Numbered from the stretch's first letter, positions 42,712-52,321 are shown. The stretch is 64,000 nucleotides of DNA from Mucilaginibacter straminoryzae (GCF_022953055.1 NZ_JALJEJ010000010.1:1-64000); one strand, 5' to 3'. Numbers and translations: made by a program. The notes: generated by a model not told the origin, from the sequence alone.

Positions 42712-43644
42712 TTATAAAGTGATCTCCTCCTGTAATTCCTCTTTTTGAGGAAGGGGAGATGGTTTGTTGAAAGTTCTACGATACTTTGTCCCAAGGGTCT
42801 TCAGCACATTCGGACGCAGGAAATAATAAGATTTAAACCAGGGATATTTCAGCAGTTTTTGTTCATCAAAGCGTTTTACTGAGAAGGCGTGCTGTAAAAA
42901 ATAATCGCGAGGGTAATCATAATAAAGTCCCCAGTTTTCCGGCTTGTCGCCTGGTGCATGACCGGGATCATAAACGGTACCGAACAGGTAATCCCAGAAA
43001 GCAAACTTGGTAGAGAAGTTAGCATGAAAAACCTCCTGATAATTGGCATGGTGCCATAAATGCAGTTCGGGTGTGTTGATGATGTATTTTAGTTTACCAA
43101 GGTTCACTTTGATATTTGCGTGAATAAACATACCGAACATGGCATCCAGCATGGCCTTTATCGGAATAACTGCAGGGTCAGCCCCAAGGATGATAATAGG
43201 GGCGAATTCGATGGTCTGGTTAATGATGATCTCCAGAATATGTGACCTGGAACCGGCCAGAAAATCAACCTGCTTGCCCGAATGGTGCGCCTCGTGTATA
43301 CGCCAGAAATATTTATTGGCGTGCTGAAAGCGATGAAACAGATAGATATACAGATCGTGCGTAAACAGGAAAAATAAAACCTGGCACCCAACCGGCCAAT
43401 GCTTCACAAATTGGATCTGCGACCAGTCATGACTGCGATTGATCGGCGCAATGATGTAATCAAAAATCAGGATCTTTAAAAAGTAGCTTTGAATAAGCGT
43501 ATACCAAACCAGGTCGACCCAAAAACCCTCTCTGAAAAAAGGTAAGCCCTTACGATAAGGAGCAACCCTTTCCCAGGTAATAATCACAGCGATCCAGGTA
43601 AAAAGGATCGCTGTAGTAACTGTAATAACATCCCAGTGCGGCAT
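42712..43644 (-). CDS. Sterol desaturase/fatty acid hydroxylase family protein
   Basis: A 310-residue membrane di-iron enzyme. The histidine boxes are HDLYIYLFHRFQH, HEAHHSGKQV and HLWHHANYQ, all complete. Such enzymes put hydroxyl groups or double bonds into lipids. Its start overlaps the stop of the HAD-NeuB gene (TAATG), so translation is coupled. Whether it modifies a lipid that carries the operon's sugar is a guess. Confidence 0.88.
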   Translation of the reverse strand: MPHWDVITVTTAILFTWIAVIITWERVAPYRKGLPFFREGFWVDLVWYTLIQSYFLKILIFDYIIAPINRSHDWSQIQFVKHWPVGCQVLFFLFTHDLYIYLFHRFQHANKYFWRIHEAHHSGKQVDFLAGSRSHILEIIINQTIEFAPIIILGADPAVIPIKAMLDAMFGMFIHANIKVNLGKLKYIINTPELHLWHHANYQEVFHANFSTKFAFWDYLFGTVYDPGHAPGDKPENWGLYYDYPRDYFLQHAFSVKRFDEQKLLKYPWFKSYYFLRPNVLKTLGTKYRRTFNKPSPLPQKEELQEEITL

Positions 43645-45089
43645 TATTTTGCTAACTGTTTATCTTTATATTCTTCGCTGATGTTTACCCGGAGGCGTTT
43701 CATCGGCGCCAGCTCAGATTCATAAACTTTTTTGATGCCGTCACCTGCGGCGGTTTCTACGTCGCGGATATCGCGCACCAGTCGCTGCAAACCTTGTGGC
43801 TCGACAGAAGCAGCATGGTCTGATCCCCACATGGCCCTGTCCAGCGTAAAATGGCGCTCTACAAAGGTAGCGCCCATTGCTGTGGCAGCAACCGTGGTGG
43901 CTAACCCTGTTTCGTGGCCGGAATAACCTATTGGTATCCCGCTGTATTTCTCAGACAAGGTGTTGATCATTTTCAAGTTCAATTCCTCTGGCTTACACGG
44001 ATAGGCAGAAGTAGAATGCGCCAGGAACAGCGGGTAAGCCGGGTCAAAATTATTTACAAAGGCAATCGCATGATCAATCTCCTTCATGGTAGACATGCCC
44101 GAAGAAAGCATTAGCGGACGACCTGTCTGAAGTATCCTGGCGATCAGGTCGAAATCGGTTAGCGAAGCAGAAGCGAGTTTGTAGATCACGGTATTAAACT
44201 GCTCCATAAAATCTACCGACGGCACATCCCAGGTAGATACAAACCAATCGATGCCCACTTTTTTACAATACTGGTCTATCGCGGCGTACTCAGCAATACC
44301 AAATTCGGTTTTACGCTTATAGTCGATATAGCTCATGCGTCCCCATGGGGTATCACGCATGATTTCCCACTGGTCTTTCGGTACGCAAATTTCCGGTGTG
44401 CGTTTTTGAAATTTAACTGCATCAGCTTTGGCAGCCACTGCTTCATCGATTAGTTGTTTGGCAATTTCTAAAGACCCGTTATGGTTAATGCCGATTTCGG
44501 CAATAATGTAGCAAGGTTCGCCTTTACCAATTTTACGTCCGTTGCTTAAGGTAATTACTTCGGAACGAACCGCAGCAGGAGCTATGGACACATCGGTTTT
44601 TGCTTCGATAATCAGTTCGGCAAATTCGCGGAAACAGCCTTCGCCGCCTTTTGCCTGGCAAACGTAATCTGCCTGTGCTTTAATGCCTGGTAAAGCATCA
44701 GCGGGGCTGGCGGTAAGGCCTACCAGTTTCATAATTTCTGCATCGTTGTAATCATCACCGATGTACGCAACTTCCGAGGCGTTTAATGCTAACCGCGCGA
44801 TAATTTCTTTTAATACCTGTGGTTTGTCTTTTACAAAAAGGTGCAGCTCGGTAATCTGCAGTTTCTCTGCGCGGGTAACAACCGACGGCGATTTTTCGCC
44901 TGTGATGATGGCGGTATCAATACCGGCAAGTTTGCGCAGCCGTTCTACCCCCATCCCGTCTTTAATGTTGAAACGCTTTTGCGCTTCGCCGTTTTCGCCG
45001 TAATAAACGCCGCCGTCTGTAAGTACGCCGTCGCAATCGGTGATCAATAATTTAATGCGAGATGCTTTTTGCAATAAAATCTCTTTCAT
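43644..45089 (-). CDS. HAD phosphatase (KdsC-like)-NeuB sialic acid synthase fusion
   Basis: A 481-residue two-enzyme protein. Residues 1-165 are a KdsC-type HAD phosphatase with catalytic D18 and D20 in ITDCDGVLTDGG, ITGEKS, KDKPQVL and GDDYND. Residues 185-475 are a NeuB-type PEP-condensing TIM barrel: AEIGINHNGSLEIAKQLI, VKFQKRTPE, KLASASLTDFDL, SSGMST, GYSGHE and ATFVERHFTLDR. The usual C-terminal SAF (antifreeze-like) domain is missing. Together the halves would condense a phosphorylated aldose with PEP and then remove the phosphate. It overlaps the next gene by one base. Confidence 0.92.
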   Translation of the reverse strand: MKEILLQKASRIKLLITDCDGVLTDGGVYYGENGEAQKRFNIKDGMGVERLRKLAGIDTAIITGEKSPSVVTRAEKLQITELHLFVKDKPQVLKEIIARLALNASEVAYIGDDYNDAEIMKLVGLTASPADALPGIKAQADYVCQAKGGEGCFREFAELIIEAKTDVSIAPAAVRSEVITLSNGRKIGKGEPCYIIAEIGINHNGSLEIAKQLIDEAVAAKADAVKFQKRTPEICVPKDQWEIMRDTPWGRMSYIDYKRKTEFGIAEYAAIDQYCKKVGIDWFVSTWDVPSVDFMEQFNTVIYKLASASLTDFDLIARILQTGRPLMLSSGMSTMKEIDHAIAFVNNFDPAYPLFLAHSTSAYPCKPEELNLKMINTLSEKYSGIPIGYSGHETGLATTVAATAMGATFVERHFTLDRAMWGSDHAASVEPQGLQRLVRDIRDVETAAGDGIKKVYESELAPMKRLRVNISEEYKDKQLAK

Positions 45090-45100
45090 AGTTGTGTTTT

Positions 45101-45904
45101 TTAAATGGCTGTCCAGCCGCCGTCTACTACCAGGTTGGCCCCGGTCATGTATGCAGAAGCATCACTGGCCAGGAATATTAAAGCCCCCTGATAATCGGAA
45201 GCGACGGCCATGCGGCCTAATAAGGTTTTTGCTGAATAATTTTGTATAAAGAATTCGTTTTGTCCGTTTTCTACCCCGCCCGGTGAAAGGGTGTTCACCC
45301 TAATGCCTTTATCGCCCCAATAAGCTGCTAAAAAACGGGTGAAGTTGATAATAGCACCTTTGGTGACAGGGTAGGCGGCAGATTTGTAAAAGGTCTGTTC
45401 ACCGCATTCGTTCCGGTAGATGGTTTGGTCTGGGCCGACCATACCATAGGTAGAAGCGATATTGATAATGCTTCCGCTACCATTCTGCGCCATGTGGCTG
45501 CCAAATACCTGCGAGCATAAGAAAACGCCGGTTACATTTACATCCAGCGATTTCTGGAAAGCTTCCAGCGGATAGTTTTCAAAAGCAGAAAGCTCTTTGG
45601 CCATCGCCGGGTTCTCGAACATATCATTAATGGCAGCGTTATTAACCAATATGTCAATGTTTTCGTAGCGCGCTAAAACCGTCTGTAATGCCGCTTCTAA
45701 AGATGCTTTATCGGTTACGTCAATTGGTAAACCTAGGTGCTGTGCGCCAAGCTGTGCAGCAAAAGCAGCCGTCTTTTCTGCGTTAGTATCCGCAACAACC
45801 ACGTTTGCCCCGGCAAGGGCAAGCGCCTCGCAATGCTTGCGGCCTATGAGGCCCAGGGCACCCGTTACAATGGCTGTTTTACCTTTTAAAGAGAACAGCT
45901 CCAT
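45101..45904 (-). CDS. SDR family oxidoreductase in the sugar operon
   Basis: A 267-residue classical short-chain dehydrogenase/reductase. Cofactor motif VTGALGLIGRKHCEAL, the structural NNAAIND motif, catalytic serine in IINIASTYG and the YPVTK active site, then LSPGGVENG. NAD(P)-dependent oxidation or reduction of a sugar hydroxyl is expected. It lies between the aminotransferase (1-base gap) and the HAD-NeuB gene (11 bases). Confidence 0.9.
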   Translation of the reverse strand: MELFSLKGKTAIVTGALGLIGRKHCEALALAGANVVVADTNAEKTAAFAAQLGAQHLGLPIDVTDKASLEAALQTVLARYENIDILVNNAAINDMFENPAMAKELSAFENYPLEAFQKSLDVNVTGVFLCSQVFGSHMAQNGSGSIINIASTYGMVGPDQTIYRNECGEQTFYKSAAYPVTKGAIINFTRFLAAYWGDKGIRVNTLSPGGVENGQNEFFIQNYSAKTLLGRMAVASDYQGALIFLASDASAYMTGANLVVDGGWTAI

Positions 45905-45905
45905 A

Positions 45906-47249
45906 TCAGATTGCTGCAGTTTTAGGTTTAATATTATAGTTGCTTACCTTTCTGAATACGGCTTCAAGCACTTCGCCTTTCAGATAACTTTTTAAGTCGC
46001 CGCTTTCGATAGCTTCTTTTACAATCGGTAATACTTCGCGATAGGCAGATAGGGTGTAGTTGATATCCTCTTCAGAATGGCTGAAGCACATGTTATGGAA
46101 ACCGGCCCATAGTACGCCGCGTTTGATCATCTCCTGTTGCATTAAAGTTTTCACTTCAAGCCCGTTTCCGGCCTCTGGTGTGAAAGTGACCATGCTGCGG
46201 CAGTTATAGCCAATGCAACGGGTGTAATTGTCTACCCCCAGCTCAACAGCCAACTGATTGTAACCATCTTTCATCAGGGCGCCTTTTTCATCCAGATATT
46301 TCGGAACGTTTTTATCGCGCAACTCGTGGATGGTAGCGATACAAGCCGCTAATGAAAGCGCCTCGCCGCCAAAGGTGGTATAACTGAAAACTTCAGCGTT
46401 AAATAAGTCCATCACATCCGCGCGGCCGGTAAGCAGCGCGATAGGCATGCCGTTAGCGCATGCTTTGGAAAATACAGCCAGGTCTGCCTTTACATTAAAG
46501 TATTCCTGCGCACCGCCTAACGCAATGCGGAAACCAGTCCACATTTCATCAAAAATCAGCAGCGTGCCATTGGCTTTACAAACTTCTGCCAATTCTTGCA
46601 GGAAGCCGGGTTTTGGCGCTTCGAAGATAAAGGGTTCAAGAATCAGCGCAGCTACGGTTTCATCCAGCGCGGCTTTGATAGACTCGATGTCGTTATACTC
46701 AAAGGTATAAGTCATTTCCTGTATGGCTTCAGGAATGCCTGCGTTCCGGCTGGTGATACCGATATACCAATCGTGCCAGCCGTGGTATCCGCAGCAAAAT
46801 ACTTTTTCGCGGCCGGTGAACGCCCTGGCTACGCGGATGGCAGCAGAACAAACATCAGCACCGGTTTTAGATATTTTAACCGCTTCTGCATTTGGAACAA
46901 CTTCGCAGATTAGCTCAGAAAGTTCCACCTCCAGCGGGTGCATTAGCGAGAAGGTAATGCCGTCTTCCAACTGGCGTCGTATCGCATCATCCACGGCAGG
47001 GTAGGCGTAACCTAATGAAACCGGACCGATGGCCGCGTTGAAATCAATGTATTCGTTACCGTCTGCATCCCACACGTGTGCACCTTTTCCTTTAACCAGG
47101 TATTTGGGTGCAACGCCTTTGGTGAACTGTCCAGGCCCTTTAGCCAGGGTTTGTGTTACCGGCTTTTGTACTTTTAATGCGCGCTCGTAAAGTTTATCAG
47201 ATTCGGTGATAACCGGATAGTTATTTTGAAGATCTATTTGATTTGGCAT
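45906..47249 (-). CDS. Class III aminotransferase, glutamate-1-semialdehyde aminomutase-like
   Basis: A 447-residue PLP enzyme. Blocks include DADGNEYIDFNAAIGPVSLG, SKTGADVCSAAIRVARAFTG, CCGYHGWHDW, LIFDEMWTGFRIALGG and the PLP lysine in AVFSKACANGMPI. It resembles HemL but the operon context and an unlinked heme pathway suggest it aminates a keto sugar or shifts an amino group on a sugar. The ATG at 47249 is used because the longer frame would run into the transketolase gene. Confidence 0.9.
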   Translation of the reverse strand: MPNQIDLQNNYPVITESDKLYERALKVQKPVTQTLAKGPGQFTKGVAPKYLVKGKGAHVWDADGNEYIDFNAAIGPVSLGYAYPAVDDAIRRQLEDGITFSLMHPLEVELSELICEVVPNAEAVKISKTGADVCSAAIRVARAFTGREKVFCCGYHGWHDWYIGITSRNAGIPEAIQEMTYTFEYNDIESIKAALDETVAALILEPFIFEAPKPGFLQELAEVCKANGTLLIFDEMWTGFRIALGGAQEYFNVKADLAVFSKACANGMPIALLTGRADVMDLFNAEVFSYTTFGGEALSLAACIATIHELRDKNVPKYLDEKGALMKDGYNQLAVELGVDNYTRCIGYNCRSMVTFTPEAGNGLEVKTLMQQEMIKRGVLWAGFHNMCFSHSEEDINYTLSAYREVLPIVKEAIESGDLKSYLKGEVLEAVFRKVSNYNIKPKTAAI

Positions 47250-47259
47250 AGCAGGATTG

Positions 47260-48198
47260 TTATTCAGAGAATTCGGGAAGTGATATTTGAGATTGTGTGT
47301 AGGATGTTTTGTACCCCAGGATATTTTCGGCAATCTGTTTGCCGGTAAAGCCTTCGTGCTGCAACACCTGTGGCAGCAGGGCAGGTTTAAACCATTTATC
47401 TTTTAAAGCCATCGGCATCACCCTGGCTGTTTTGGCGTGTTTCAACAATACTTCAGCAACGATACTGTAAAGCCCGCCGGTAACAAAATGGTCTTCAAGC
47501 GTAACCACCAGATCAGACAAAGCGGCCGTTTCCAGTATAGCCTGTTCATCTACCGGTTTTAAACTACGCATATTGATCAGTCCGGTAGAAAGGCCTTCTT
47601 TTTTCAGGATATCTACCGCGACTAACGCCTGTTCAAACAGCAGGCCGTAGGTAAGTATGGTAACATCCGTACCGATAGACACTACTTCGGCTTTACCCAT
47701 TTCAAAAGGTTGGTGAACGAAATTTGTCTGCCGGGTATTGATACGGGTATAAGCAGGCTGGGCAGAATTCCAGATGGTTGGCAGCATTTTCACCAGGTCG
47801 TCTTCGTCAGCCGGGGCGAACACAGTTACATTCGGAATGCCACGCATTAAAGAAATATCTTCAATGGCCTGGTGGGTAGGGCCGTTTGCATCAGACAAAA
47901 AGCCGGGGATAAAACCGCTTAGTTTGACGGGCAGGTTAGCGATGCCCGCATCCGTACGGAAAAATTCAAAAGCACGCATGGTCAGAAACGAAGCCAAGGC
48001 ATGAACTACCGGAGTTCTGCCACGCAACGCCAGACCGGCCGCAGCACCAATTAGCGTTTGTTCTGTAATTCCGGTATCTATAAAGCGCTTGCCTAACAGG
48101 TTAGGCAGGTTGCGGATCAGCGCCCTGTTTTCGGCCGTCATCACAATGACCTTTTCGTTCTCCAGCGCTGTTTGTGTTAATAGTTCTTCGTAGGTCAT
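47260..48198 (-). CDS. Transketolase, C-terminal (pyrimidine-binding and C-terminal domain) subunit
   Basis: A 312-residue protein. RFIDTGITEQTLIGAAAGLALRG holds the catalytic glutamate that activates thiamine diphosphate, FLTMRAFEFFRTD and DGPTHQ-like NGPTHQAIEDISLMRG follow, then the C-terminal domain with VTLEDHFVTGGL. It needs the N-terminal subunit encoded two bases upstream. Split transketolases of this type often serve special sugar pathways. Confidence 0.92.
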   Translation of the reverse strand: MTYEELLTQTALENEKVIVMTAENRALIRNLPNLLGKRFIDTGITEQTLIGAAAGLALRGRTPVVHALASFLTMRAFEFFRTDAGIANLPVKLSGFIPGFLSDANGPTHQAIEDISLMRGIPNVTVFAPADEDDLVKMLPTIWNSAQPAYTRINTRQTNFVHQPFEMGKAEVVSIGTDVTILTYGLLFEQALVAVDILKKEGLSTGLINMRSLKPVDEQAILETAALSDLVVTLEDHFVTGGLYSIVAEVLLKHAKTARVMPMALKDKWFKPALLPQVLQHEGFTGKQIAENILGYKTSYTQSQISLPEFSE

Positions 48199-48200
48199 GG

Positions 48201-49064
48201 TTAACGTACAATTAGGGTTTCTGATGTTAATGTGGTTTGGTGCTGGCCATGAAGTTCAAGCAGTAGTTGCTCCACTTCATCTGCAGAAAAGTTGCAGAAC
48301 CAACGGTCGGCGCGTTCCTGTATACTTGGTAATCCTTTGCCACGGACGGTATCGGCAATTACCACATTAGGTTTCCCTGATTCGAAAGGGTAGGCCGAAA
48401 ATGCCTGATGCAGTTCTGTGAAGCTATGGCCGTCCACGCGTTTTACCGCGGCACCAAACGCCAGGAATTTATCTGCAAGGGGTTCCAGCGGAATCAGTTC
48501 TTCTGTGCGGGCATTCGCCTGGAAGAAATTACGGTCGACCACAAAGATCAGGTTATCCAGTTTATGCGCACTTGCAACCAAGATAGCTTCCCAGCACGTA
48601 CCTTCGTTCAGTTCGCCATCACCAAGGATGCATACTACCTTGTTGCTGCTGCCGCAGATCTTGAGGTCCATCGCAACGCCGATAGCTACTGATGGCAGGT
48701 GACCCAATGAACCTGAATGAAATTCAACCCCGGGTATGTTGGTATTGGGGTGCCAATAGATATGGTCTTCGGTAGAGAGGTGATTCTGAAGCCTGGTTTT
48801 TTCCAGCAACCCCAGTTCAACAAAGGTGCCGTAAAGCGCGGGTACATCGTGCCCCTTAGAAAGGAACAGGTAATCCCGGTTGGGGTCTGCCAAGTTAGAT
48901 TGGTTGATGTTCAGAAACTCGCTGTAGAGATAAACGATAAGGTCTACAGCCGATAGGGAAGCGCCGATAAAGCAACCCCCGTTTGTGGAAAGGCCGATCA
49001 CATGTTCGCGCACACGCAGCGACCGTTCTTCTAATGTTTTATAATCTAATGATGATACTGTCAT
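48201..49064 (-). CDS. Transketolase, N-terminal (ThDP-binding) subunit
   Basis: A 287-residue protein. GGCFIGASLSAVDLIVYLYS and FLSKGHDVPALYG are typical N-terminal blocks; the ThDP-binding signature starts GDGELNEGTCWEA and ends FVVDRNFFQ. VRGKGLPSIQERADRW matches the end of the domain. Together with the next gene it forms a complete two-subunit transketolase that moves two-carbon ketol units between sugars. Confidence 0.92.
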   Translation of the reverse strand: MTVSSLDYKTLEERSLRVREHVIGLSTNGGCFIGASLSAVDLIVYLYSEFLNINQSNLADPNRDYLFLSKGHDVPALYGTFVELGLLEKTRLQNHLSTEDHIYWHPNTNIPGVEFHSGSLGHLPSVAIGVAMDLKICGSSNKVVCILGDGELNEGTCWEAILVASAHKLDNLIFVVDRNFFQANARTEELIPLEPLADKFLAFGAAVKRVDGHSFTELHQAFSAYPFESGKPNVVIADTVRGKGLPSIQERADRWFCNFSADEVEQLLLELHGQHQTTLTSETLIVR

Positions 49065-49075
49065 TTAATTTTTGG

Positions 49076-49900
49076 TTATGACTTCCCGTTTTCGGTCGAA
49101 ACGTCACGGGTTTGTTCTGCGGTAATGGTCTTTAGTTCGTCAAGGTGGTTGCGGTACCAGTTTACCCCTGCGTATGCAGCGTTGATCTGGTATATCTCAG
49201 GTTTTTGTTCAAGCAGGTTTAAAATATCGCCACAACTGAATTGCGGGTTTATGGGATACAATTCTTCAAATACACGTTTGATGAATTCATAATCGGCTTC
49301 ATAGTCTATGGTAAATCGGTGCGACATCGAATAGTCCAGCCCGGTTTCCCAAACCACATTGCCGATCCTGAAATCATCCGGATTTTCCCATATATAAGGT
49401 GTGGTATGTTCTAATTCCAGTGGTTTTCCTGCTTCCCAATAGGCTTTTGCCAGGCAATCAATACTCATCACTTCCACATCGTTACCATCGGGCCAGGTAG
49501 CCGGATGCAGGTTGCTCACGTAGTCGTATTTATCTGCATGGGCAAGGTAAAAGCCTAATACTTCGTCTATGGCAGCAGGGTCTATCAGCGGGCAATCGGA
49601 AGGTATTTTAAGCACAACGTGTGCTTTGTGCAGCAGGGCAGCCTGGTAGTGCCGTTCCAGAAGGTTGTTTTCGCTTCCGCGGAAGCAGGGTAGGCCCAAT
49701 AGTGCGGTTTCGTTCTCTATCGCATCATCCATCGGGTCGAGCGAAGTTGCCACCAGTATGGTCGCCCTATGCTTAACCATTTGCAGACGTTCAATCATCC
49801 GCGATAGCAATGTTTGCCCCAGGATTGGCATCATCACTTTACCGGGAAGCCGTGTTGATCTCATCCTGGCCTGAACGATAATTAATAGCTTCTTATCCAT
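49076..49900 (-). CDS. SpsF-type cytidylyltransferase/glycosyltransferase
   Basis: A 274-residue protein with the nucleotidyltransferase start IVQARMRSTRLPGKVMMPI, followed by IPSDCPLIDP and FTIDYEADYEFIKRVFEEL, the SpsF family pattern. It is similar to CMP-sugar synthetases and probably activates the operon's keto-acid sugar with CTP. It is one base from the gene before it, so co-translation is likely. Confidence 0.87.
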   Translation of the reverse strand: MDKKLLIIVQARMRSTRLPGKVMMPILGQTLLSRMIERLQMVKHRATILVATSLDPMDDAIENETALLGLPCFRGSENNLLERHYQAALLHKAHVVLKIPSDCPLIDPAAIDEVLGFYLAHADKYDYVSNLHPATWPDGNDVEVMSIDCLAKAYWEAGKPLELEHTTPYIWENPDDFRIGNVVWETGLDYSMSHRFTIDYEADYEFIKRVFEELYPINPQFSCGDILNLLEQKPEIYQINAAYAGVNWYRNHLDELKTITAEQTRDVSTENGKS

Positions 49901-49901
49901 A

Positions 49902-50945
49902 TCAAAACATCACTTCTTCGTAGTGCAGGGCATACAGCGGCTCGTAATTGAAAGAGCTCAGGAAGGTATCGCGGTCCATGCCCGAATTGAGGAAAGACCG
50001 GCAGATATGGGCAATGTTTTTTGCGGATGTCCCTTCGTTTTGCAGCGGCGTAAGCTTGTCCAGTTCATCAACATCAAACCAGGAATGCACTTTTTTACCC
50101 AGCGCCATACCCGTATACACCACCGTAGAATACTGTGTGATCAGCTCACAGCAATTGGCAATCATGGCGTTGGTATTCCCCTGATGGAAGATCAGCGTAT
50201 CGGCAGGTGCGTATTTTTTGATCTCTCTGGTAGCTCTTTCTACGTTCTCGTTCGGATGAAGCTTGAAAAGCAGTTGCCGACCATTTGCTATCTCGACCGC
50301 TTTTTTTATAAATGCGGGACGGTTTTCGTAGCGGAAGGTCTCACGCATGTCGGTAGTGGCAACCATTACATAACCCTCATACGGGAAATCATTTACCTCG
50401 TATTGTTGCAGATTATCGTAATTTGGCATACCGGTAACCATAATCCGGTTGGCATCAGTCCCTCTTTTACTGAAGTATTGCTTATAGCCCTCTGATGCTG
50501 CACAATAGATATCGCAGATATTTGAAGCGCCGTTCAACGAGGTATTACCCGGTAATGATGGCGGTAGATGCAGGGCCTTGACGACGCGGCTCAGGAGGGT
50601 ATAACGGTCAACCATACCTTCCTGCACCCAGATGGTCTTTGTTTGGCGCATACGGCGTGGGACGATCAGGTCGGAACAGTAGACCACCAGGTCGTACTTG
50701 TTCAGGCGTGCCCCGTAATCAATCTGCAGGTAGTGTTTTCGCAGGTATTGCTCAGAGTTTTTCCTGAACTGCCCGGCGAGTATTGTGCCATCTAAAAGCG
50801 TAGTGTTCCTGATCAGGAAATTAACAAAAGGGGAATCCGAAAACAACTGGCTGAACCAGCAGTCAAACTCCGGCAGCTCCTCAGCAATCTGATGCATTTG
50901 CTGAGTTTGATTTAGCGAGCCGGTAATAAATAATATCTTCAGCAT
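49902..50945 (-). CDS. Glycosyltransferase-like protein (CDP-glycerol phosphotransferase-like fold)
   Basis: A 347-residue cytosolic protein starting MLKILFITGSLNQTQQM. A middle block with IWVQEGM, AASEGYKQYFSKRG, VTGMPNYDNL, and a C-terminal block with LLFKLHPNE, ITQYSTVVYTGMALGKKV look like the GT-B fold of CDP-glycerol glycerophosphotransferase or polysialyltransferase-like enzymes. It would be the first gene of the operon and may transfer the finished CMP sugar. The ATG at 50945 is used; an earlier in-frame start at 50975 is less likely. Assignment to a precise family is uncertain. Confidence 0.7.
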   Translation of the reverse strand: MLKILFITGSLNQTQQMHQIAEELPEFDCWFSQLFSDSPFVNFLIRNTTLLDGTILAGQFRKNSEQYLRKHYLQIDYGARLNKYDLVVYCSDLIVPRRMRQTKTIWVQEGMVDRYTLLSRVVKALHLPPSLPGNTSLNGASNICDIYCAASEGYKQYFSKRGTDANRIMVTGMPNYDNLQQYEVNDFPYEGYVMVATTDMRETFRYENRPAFIKKAVEIANGRQLLFKLHPNENVERATREIKKYAPADTLIFHQGNTNAMIANCCELITQYSTVVYTGMALGKKVHSWFDVDELDKLTPLQNEGTSAKNIAHICRSFLNSGMDRDTFLSSFNYEPLYALHYEEVMF

Positions 50946-51072
50946 CAACAGTTTCAACTTAACCCAGCGCCCCACGCGGATATATCCGGAGTCATACGAT
51001 CAGCAGGGGGTGCTGTTAGCTAAAGGTAAAGCTCATGTATGAAGTTAACATGAAGTTTAAGTTTTAGAATGG

Positions 51073-51951
51073 TTAATAATTTTGTGTTAAAGGGTTGAAT
51101 GTCAATGCTTCATTAACCGGATGTTTAGCTAAGTTTAACTTCCTGATGAGGAAATCTTTTAGTTCTACAATCCGATCCGTATTAATCAGGTCTACACCGC
51201 AATCCAATAGTTCCTGCCATACGACCGGATCTTCCGGCGAAGCCCATAACCGCACTTTTTTGCCTTGCCGATGGGCTGCATAAACAAAGGTTTTAAGATG
51301 ATGCCGTTCTGAAGGCGTAATCTCGCCGATACCGTTCCAGTTTAGGAGGCGGGAGTAGCGGCAGCTTGCCGTCTGATAAACGGAGGCAGCAAGGGTATCT
51401 GTTTTTACTTTTAACAGATCCTGGTCTATAAAAGCCAATCGCTCTTTTTGTGCCATCATCAATTGTAAAGGCTTGTGGCCGGTGATTACAATGGTGAGCT
51501 GCCGCTGTATGTACACGCCGTTTTCGTACCCGGAAAGGATAGATTTATATTTCTTTAATAATTGTTCCAGGGCCAGATAGGTGCTTTCTGCGTCTGATTT
51601 AATGTCGATCATTAGCGTAACCGGCTGGAGCGGGCATACAGCTTTATTGCTGACACCGGTAATGCAATCGTATAAGGGTTTCAGGTAAAGATCTTCCAGG
51701 TTTTTGTTTTTTCGGAATATGGGTAGCAGGTGCGCGACAATCAGCCTGTTATTGCGTAGGTAGATGTCTGCTTCAATATTACTGTAACCATTTTCCAGCG
51801 CATCAAATAAGGGTCTTTTGTGCCAGTAATCGTTATGGGCGAACGCATTTTGCAGGGTAATATTCTGGGAGTAGACTTTTAAGCTGAACAGGATCAGGGC
51901 AAGTGAGGCTAATAATTTAAGGTGCTTCGGGCAATTCCTTGCGGGCTGCAT
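51073..51951 (-). CDS. Exported PI-PLC-like/glycerophosphodiester phosphodiesterase family protein
   Basis: A 292-residue protein with a signal peptide after a short basic region (LLASLALILFSLKVYSQ). The catalytic-type motifs FAHNDYWHKRPLFDALENG, IEADIYL and VAH are those of the phosphodiesterase TIM barrel related to GDPD, and LMIDIK, RLWASPED and INTDR appear in order. It should hydrolyse a phosphodiester in the periplasm; substrate unknown. It is the gene before the sugar operon, 127 bases away. Confidence 0.83.
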   Translation of the reverse strand: MQPARNCPKHLKLLASLALILFSLKVYSQNITLQNAFAHNDYWHKRPLFDALENGYSNIEADIYLRNNRLIVAHLLPIFRKNKNLEDLYLKPLYDCITGVSNKAVCPLQPVTLMIDIKSDAESTYLALEQLLKKYKSILSGYENGVYIQRQLTIVITGHKPLQLMMAQKERLAFIDQDLLKVKTDTLAASVYQTASCRYSRLLNWNGIGEITPSERHHLKTFVYAAHRQGKKVRLWASPEDPVVWQELLDCGVDLINTDRIVELKDFLIRKLNLAKHPVNEALTFNPLTQNY

Positions 51952-52321
51952 CGGTAATTATTTATATACAAATCTACCAAGCAATTATTACCAGAGGATT
52001 AACTTGGCATAAAGGGTATGCCAATAATTTGTTAACTAATTGAAACGCCAGGTGATAGTAGAAGCAACGTCAAAATTTCTATTCTTAAAAATTAAAATTT
52101 AACTATTAAATAAAAACACGTATTAGTCCCAGTGTGTTTCCACGTATAAATACGTATGAGGTACTTAATAGCTTTAGTAATTTCGTATTAAAGTCTGTAA
52201 GGTTTGTGCGATTAGTTTTCCCGGGGATATAGGTTGTTCAGAGAAGTACTGCAATTCACCTACATGGGATATCAGGCGTACAGCTTGTACAGCAATCAAA
52301 CATCTATTAAACATCATACTT
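51952..52321. other. Intergenic region between phosphodiesterase and SSB-like gene
   Basis: These 370 bases carry the divergent promoters. A small dyad ACGTAT-aa-ATACGT lies at 52142-52155. A leftward frame of 47 codons (52174-52317) abuts the SSB start and is probably not coding. No structured RNA was recognised. Confidence 0.4.

Noticed and set aside
52174..52317. 47-codon minus-strand frame abutting the ssb start
   Set aside because: Its start lies four bases from the ssb ATG and it resembles no family.
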